DNA of 64,000 bases, taken from Pseudooceanicola nanhaiensis DSM 18065 (lineage in GTDB: Bacteria; Pseudomonadota; Alphaproteobacteria; Rhodobacterales; Rhodobacteraceae). The number at the start of each line of letters is the position of its first letter. Within the stretch, counting starts at the first letter, position 1. Shown here piece after piece: positions 61,941 to 64,000 of this stretch. The position numbers were made by a program, and so were the translations under genes. The stretch lies in contig NZ_JHZF01000011.1 in the NCBI RefSeq assembly GCF_000688295.1, positions 434,001 to 498,000 of the forward strand. The letters are read 5' to 3'. Below the pieces are notes generated by a model that was not told the DNA's origin, did not search any database, and saw only the letters and a program-made list of their open reading frames with translations.

Positions 61941-63322
61941 GGCAGCACGCCCCGTTCGTCCGGGTCGATCACCAGCCGCCGCTCCAGCGGCGGCACCGAG
62001 CGCTGGTGGCAGTTCACGCGGTCGCAGATCCGGCAGGAGATCCCGATCGGCTCGAAGGCCTTCGGGTTCGTCAGGTCCAGATCGTCCGCATAGACCAGCG
62101 CGTCGGCATGGGCGACCTCGCATCCGAGCGCGATGGCGAAGCGGCGGACCGGCGCGCCGAAGGCGCCGCCGAGCTTGCTGACGTCGCGGGCGAGCAGGAT
62201 GTAGCGCACCCCGTCCGGCGTCTCGGCCTGCTGGCGCAGGAAGCGGCTCGGCGTTTCGAAGGCGCGGTGCACGTTCCAGAGCGGGCAGGCGCCGCCGAAG
62301 CGGGCGAATTGCAGCCGCGTCGCGGAATGGCGCTTGGTGATCGTGCCGGCCTGATCGACGCGCACGAAGAAGAAGGGCACGCCCTTCGCACCGGGTCGCT
62401 GCAGCGTCGAGAGCCGGTGCGCGACCTGCTCGATCGAGGCGCCGAAGCGGTTCGCCATCAGCTCGAGATCGTGCCGCGTCTCCTGCGCGGCGGCGAGGAA
62501 GGCGGTGTAGGGCATCAGCGCCGCGCCCGCGAAGTAGTTCGCGAGCCCGATCTTGGCGATGGAGCGTGCGGTGTCCGACTGGAACCGGGCGAGGTCGAGC
62601 GTCGCCTCCAGCAGCTTGTCCTGGGTCAGAAGCGCGACCTGGAGCAGCAGCTGGAAGCTCTGCGTCTCGGGCGCGGCGCGGCGCGAGAGGGTCAGCCGCC
62701 CGGCGGTGCGGTCGAAGTGGCGCAGATGGTGGGTGTCGCGGAACTCGACCTCGATCCCGTGATGGCCCAGCTCGGCCACCGCCTTGACGCGGATGTTGTT
62801 CTCGTCCCGGACGGGCTGGGCGAAGCGTTCGGCGGCGCGGTCCACGGCGTCGATGTAATTGTCGCAGTAATGGAAGAAGTCGCGCACCTCGTCCCAGGGC
62901 GACGGCTGGGTGCGGCTGTCCTCGCGTCCGAGCGCCTCGTCGAGCGAGGCGAGCCGTTCCTGCGTCTGCCGGTAGGCCTGGTGCAGGTGCAGGAAGGCCC
63001 GCGCCAGCGCCGGGGCGTTCGAGGCGGTGAGCCGCAGGTCGGCCATCGGCGGCGCCATCTCGGCCAGCACCGGATCGGCCATCGCCTCGCGCATGTCCGA
63101 GACGAGCCGCTCGCTGTCGCCGGTCGACAGCTCGGTCACGTCGAAGCCGAATTCCTGCGCGAGCGAGAGCACCACGGCGGTCGAGACCGGGCGGTTGTTG
63201 TTCTCCATCTGGTTCAGATAGGGCAGGGAGACGCCCAGCTTGCCGGCGAATTCCTTCTGGGTCAGGGCAAGCTTCTGCCGCGTCTCGCGCAGCTTCGCAC
63301 CGGCATAGAGTTTCTGGACCAT
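61925..63322 (-). CDS. ScfR-family acyl-CoA-responsive regulator (XRE HTH plus DUF2083)
   Basis: 465-residue regulator. The N-terminal XRE helix-turn-helix (about 6-62: AKLRETRQKLALTQKEFAGKLGVSLPYLNQMENNNRPVS) is followed by an IrrE-like region without an HExxH protease motif. The C-terminal DUF2083 region contains FFFVRVDQAGTITKRHSATRLQFARFGGACPLWNVHRAF and a cysteine cluster (ISCRICDRVNC). ScfR proteins (RamB, PccR, MccR) respond to short-chain acyl-CoA and control propionate, acetate or crotonyl-CoA metabolism. Two TTTGCAAA boxes precede the gene. Which member this is cannot be decided from the sequence. Confidence 0.9.
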   Translation of the reverse strand: MVQKLYAGAKLRETRQKLALTQKEFAGKLGVSLPYLNQMENNNRPVSTAVVLSLAQEFGFDVTELSTGDSERLVSDMREAMADPVLAEMAPPMADLRLTASNAPALARAFLHLHQAYRQTQERLASLDEALGREDSRTQPSPWDEVRDFFHYCDNYIDAVDRAAERFAQPVRDENNIRVKAVAELGHHGIEVEFRDTHHLRHFDRTAGRLTLSRRAAPETQSFQLLLQVALLTQDKLLEATLDLARFQSDTARSIAKIGLANYFAGAALMPYTAFLAAAQETRHDLELMANRFGASIEQVAHRLSTLQRPGAKGVPFFFVRVDQAGTITKRHSATRLQFARFGGACPLWNVHRAFETPSRFLRQQAETPDGVRYILLARDVSKLGGAFGAPVRRFAIALGCEVAHADALVYADDLDLTNPKAFEPIGISCRICDRVNCHQRSVPPLERRLVIDPDERGVLPYEVG

Positions 63323-63334
63323 GCGACCCCCGAC

Positions 63335-63371
63335 TTTGCAAATTTGCCGATTCCTTCGGTAACTTTGCAAA
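63335..63371. promoter_or_regulatory. Two TTTGCAAA operator boxes upstream of the ScfR gene
   Basis: Perfect 8-bp palindromes TTTGCAAA at 63335-63342 and 63364-63371 (centres 29 bases apart). Both are preceded by AC, and the first is directly followed by a partial box TTTGCCGA. TTTGCAAA is, as I recall, the core bound by RamB and PccR. The boxes lie 13 and 42 bases upstream of the start, consistent with autoregulation. Confidence 0.7.
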
Positions 63372-63396
63372 TCGAGCTTAACAAGCGATTATCGGC

Positions 63397-64000
63397 TCAG
63401 GAGAGCGTCAGCCCCAGCTTCTTCTCGCGCCGGACGACGATCAGGATCGCCACCAGCCCGCAGAGCGCGGTGGTGAACATCAGCAGCAGGAGGGGCGTCT
63501 CGTCGCTGCCCGGCCCGAGGATCAGACCGGCCACGACCGAGAGCGCGGCGCCGCCGCCGATCTGCATCGTGCCCCCGAGGCCCGAGGCGGTGCCGGCAAG
63601 ATGCGGGCGGACCGAGAGCATGCCCGAGGTGGCAGACGGGATCGTCATGCCGTTGCCGATGCCCACGAAGATCATCGCGCCGAAGAAGACCTCGGGCCCG
63701 CCGAAGCCCAGCCAGCCGAGGATCAGCGCGCCGGCCATGCCGCATGCCAGCGTAAGCGATCCGGCCATCACCATCCGGTTCACGCCGACGCGGGCGGCAA
63801 TGAGCCCGGTCAGGAAATTGCCGAGGAAGTAGCCGATGCCGGGCAGGGCGGCCCAGATGCCGAACTCGGCCGGGGTCATGCCGAAGACCTCGGATCCGAC
63901 GTAGGGCGCGCCGCCGAGGAAGGCGAAGAAGGCCCCCGACGAGAAGGCGCAGGCCAGGCAATAGCCCCAGAAGCGGGGCGAGGTCAGAAGTTCCGGGTAT
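63397..64000 (-). CDS. Bcr/CflA-type multidrug efflux MFS transporter (5' cut by window edge)
   Basis: Partial MFS drug exporter; the frame runs in from the window edge (YPELLTSPRFWGYCLACAF). About 200 residues are present of an expected ~400, covering the C-terminal six helices. The segment FFAFLGGAPYVGSEVFGMTPAEFGIWAALPGIGYFLGNFL is the Bcr/CflA signature after helix 6. The C-terminus ends in a basic tail (RREKKLGLTLS). It lies 25 bases from the ScfR operator region, which is on its downstream side. Confidence 0.88.
   Translation of the reverse strand, partial: YPELLTSPRFWGYCLACAFSSGAFFAFLGGAPYVGSEVFGMTPAEFGIWAALPGIGYFLGNFLTGLIAARVGVNRMVMAGSLTLACGMAGALILGWLGFGGPEVFFGAMIFVGIGNGMTIPSATSGMLSVRPHLAGTASGLGGTMQIGGGAALSVVAGLILGPGSDETPLLLLMFTTALCGLVAILIVVRREKKLGLTLS

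Overview
The window is GC-rich, gene-dense bacterial chromosome of an alphaproteobacterium, most likely Rhodobacterales (Paracoccaceae/Roseobacteraceae). The evidence is the gene content: GlnE, SdhE, an LdtR-like MarR protein, paired DUF1194 proteins, phosphatidylcholine synthase, MeaB, an ScfR-type acyl-CoA regulator and a SigF/NrsF pair. It is also supported by extreme third-position GC, which leaves long spurious antisense frames open. I see no rRNA, tRNA, CRISPR array, insertion sequence or prophage. Both edges cut a gene: glnE on the left and a Bcr/CflA exporter on the right.

Layout. 1-10.4 kb: the end of glnE, an aminotransferase, XRE-sdhE, a MarR regulator with unusual upstream dyads, a gloA-DUF1194-DUF1194 operon, a lipoprotein plus Slam-type outer-membrane pair, and small genes. 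10.6-15.2 kb: a bufferin-type (BufABCD) metal-peptide operon divergent from a sigF-nrsF pair, with an ECF-like promoter motif in front of the peptide gene. 15.2-23.0 kb: thrS, an MFS protein, two alpha/beta hydrolases, pcs, and DUF484-xerC. 23.2-31.5 kb: a catabolic locus joining 4-oxalomesaconate-branch enzymes (GalB, RraA-type aldolase, GalD) and a VOC extradiol dioxygenase to a tricarballylate-type dehydrogenase pair (TcuA/TcuB), with a GntR regulator and a LysR regulator carrying two helix-turn-helix domains. 31.5-42.1 kb: fsa, priA, a GFA protein, argD-argF separated by an intrinsic terminator, hrpB, meaB and a YmdB-like phosphoesterase. 42.2-49.9 kb: three SLC13/RCK permeases with a methyltransferase and a YegD-like Hsp70. 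50.2-64.0 kb: yebC, divergent argP/argO with a T-N11-A box, a DMT exporter, hemerythrin, CocE hydrolase, a four-gene family-5 peptide ABC operon, ydcH, and an ScfR regulator with two TTTGCAAA boxes.

Two families of dispersed palindromic repeats lie between genes. Family 1 has four copies near 25.9, 41.1, 44.7 and 50.0 kb. Family 2 has two copies near 15.5 and 25.0 kb.

The points most worth following up are the bufferin/SigF module, the Slam-lipoprotein pair, the hybrid gal/tcu locus with its double-HTH LysR, and the repeat families. All functions are inferred from reading the sequence; no database search was run.
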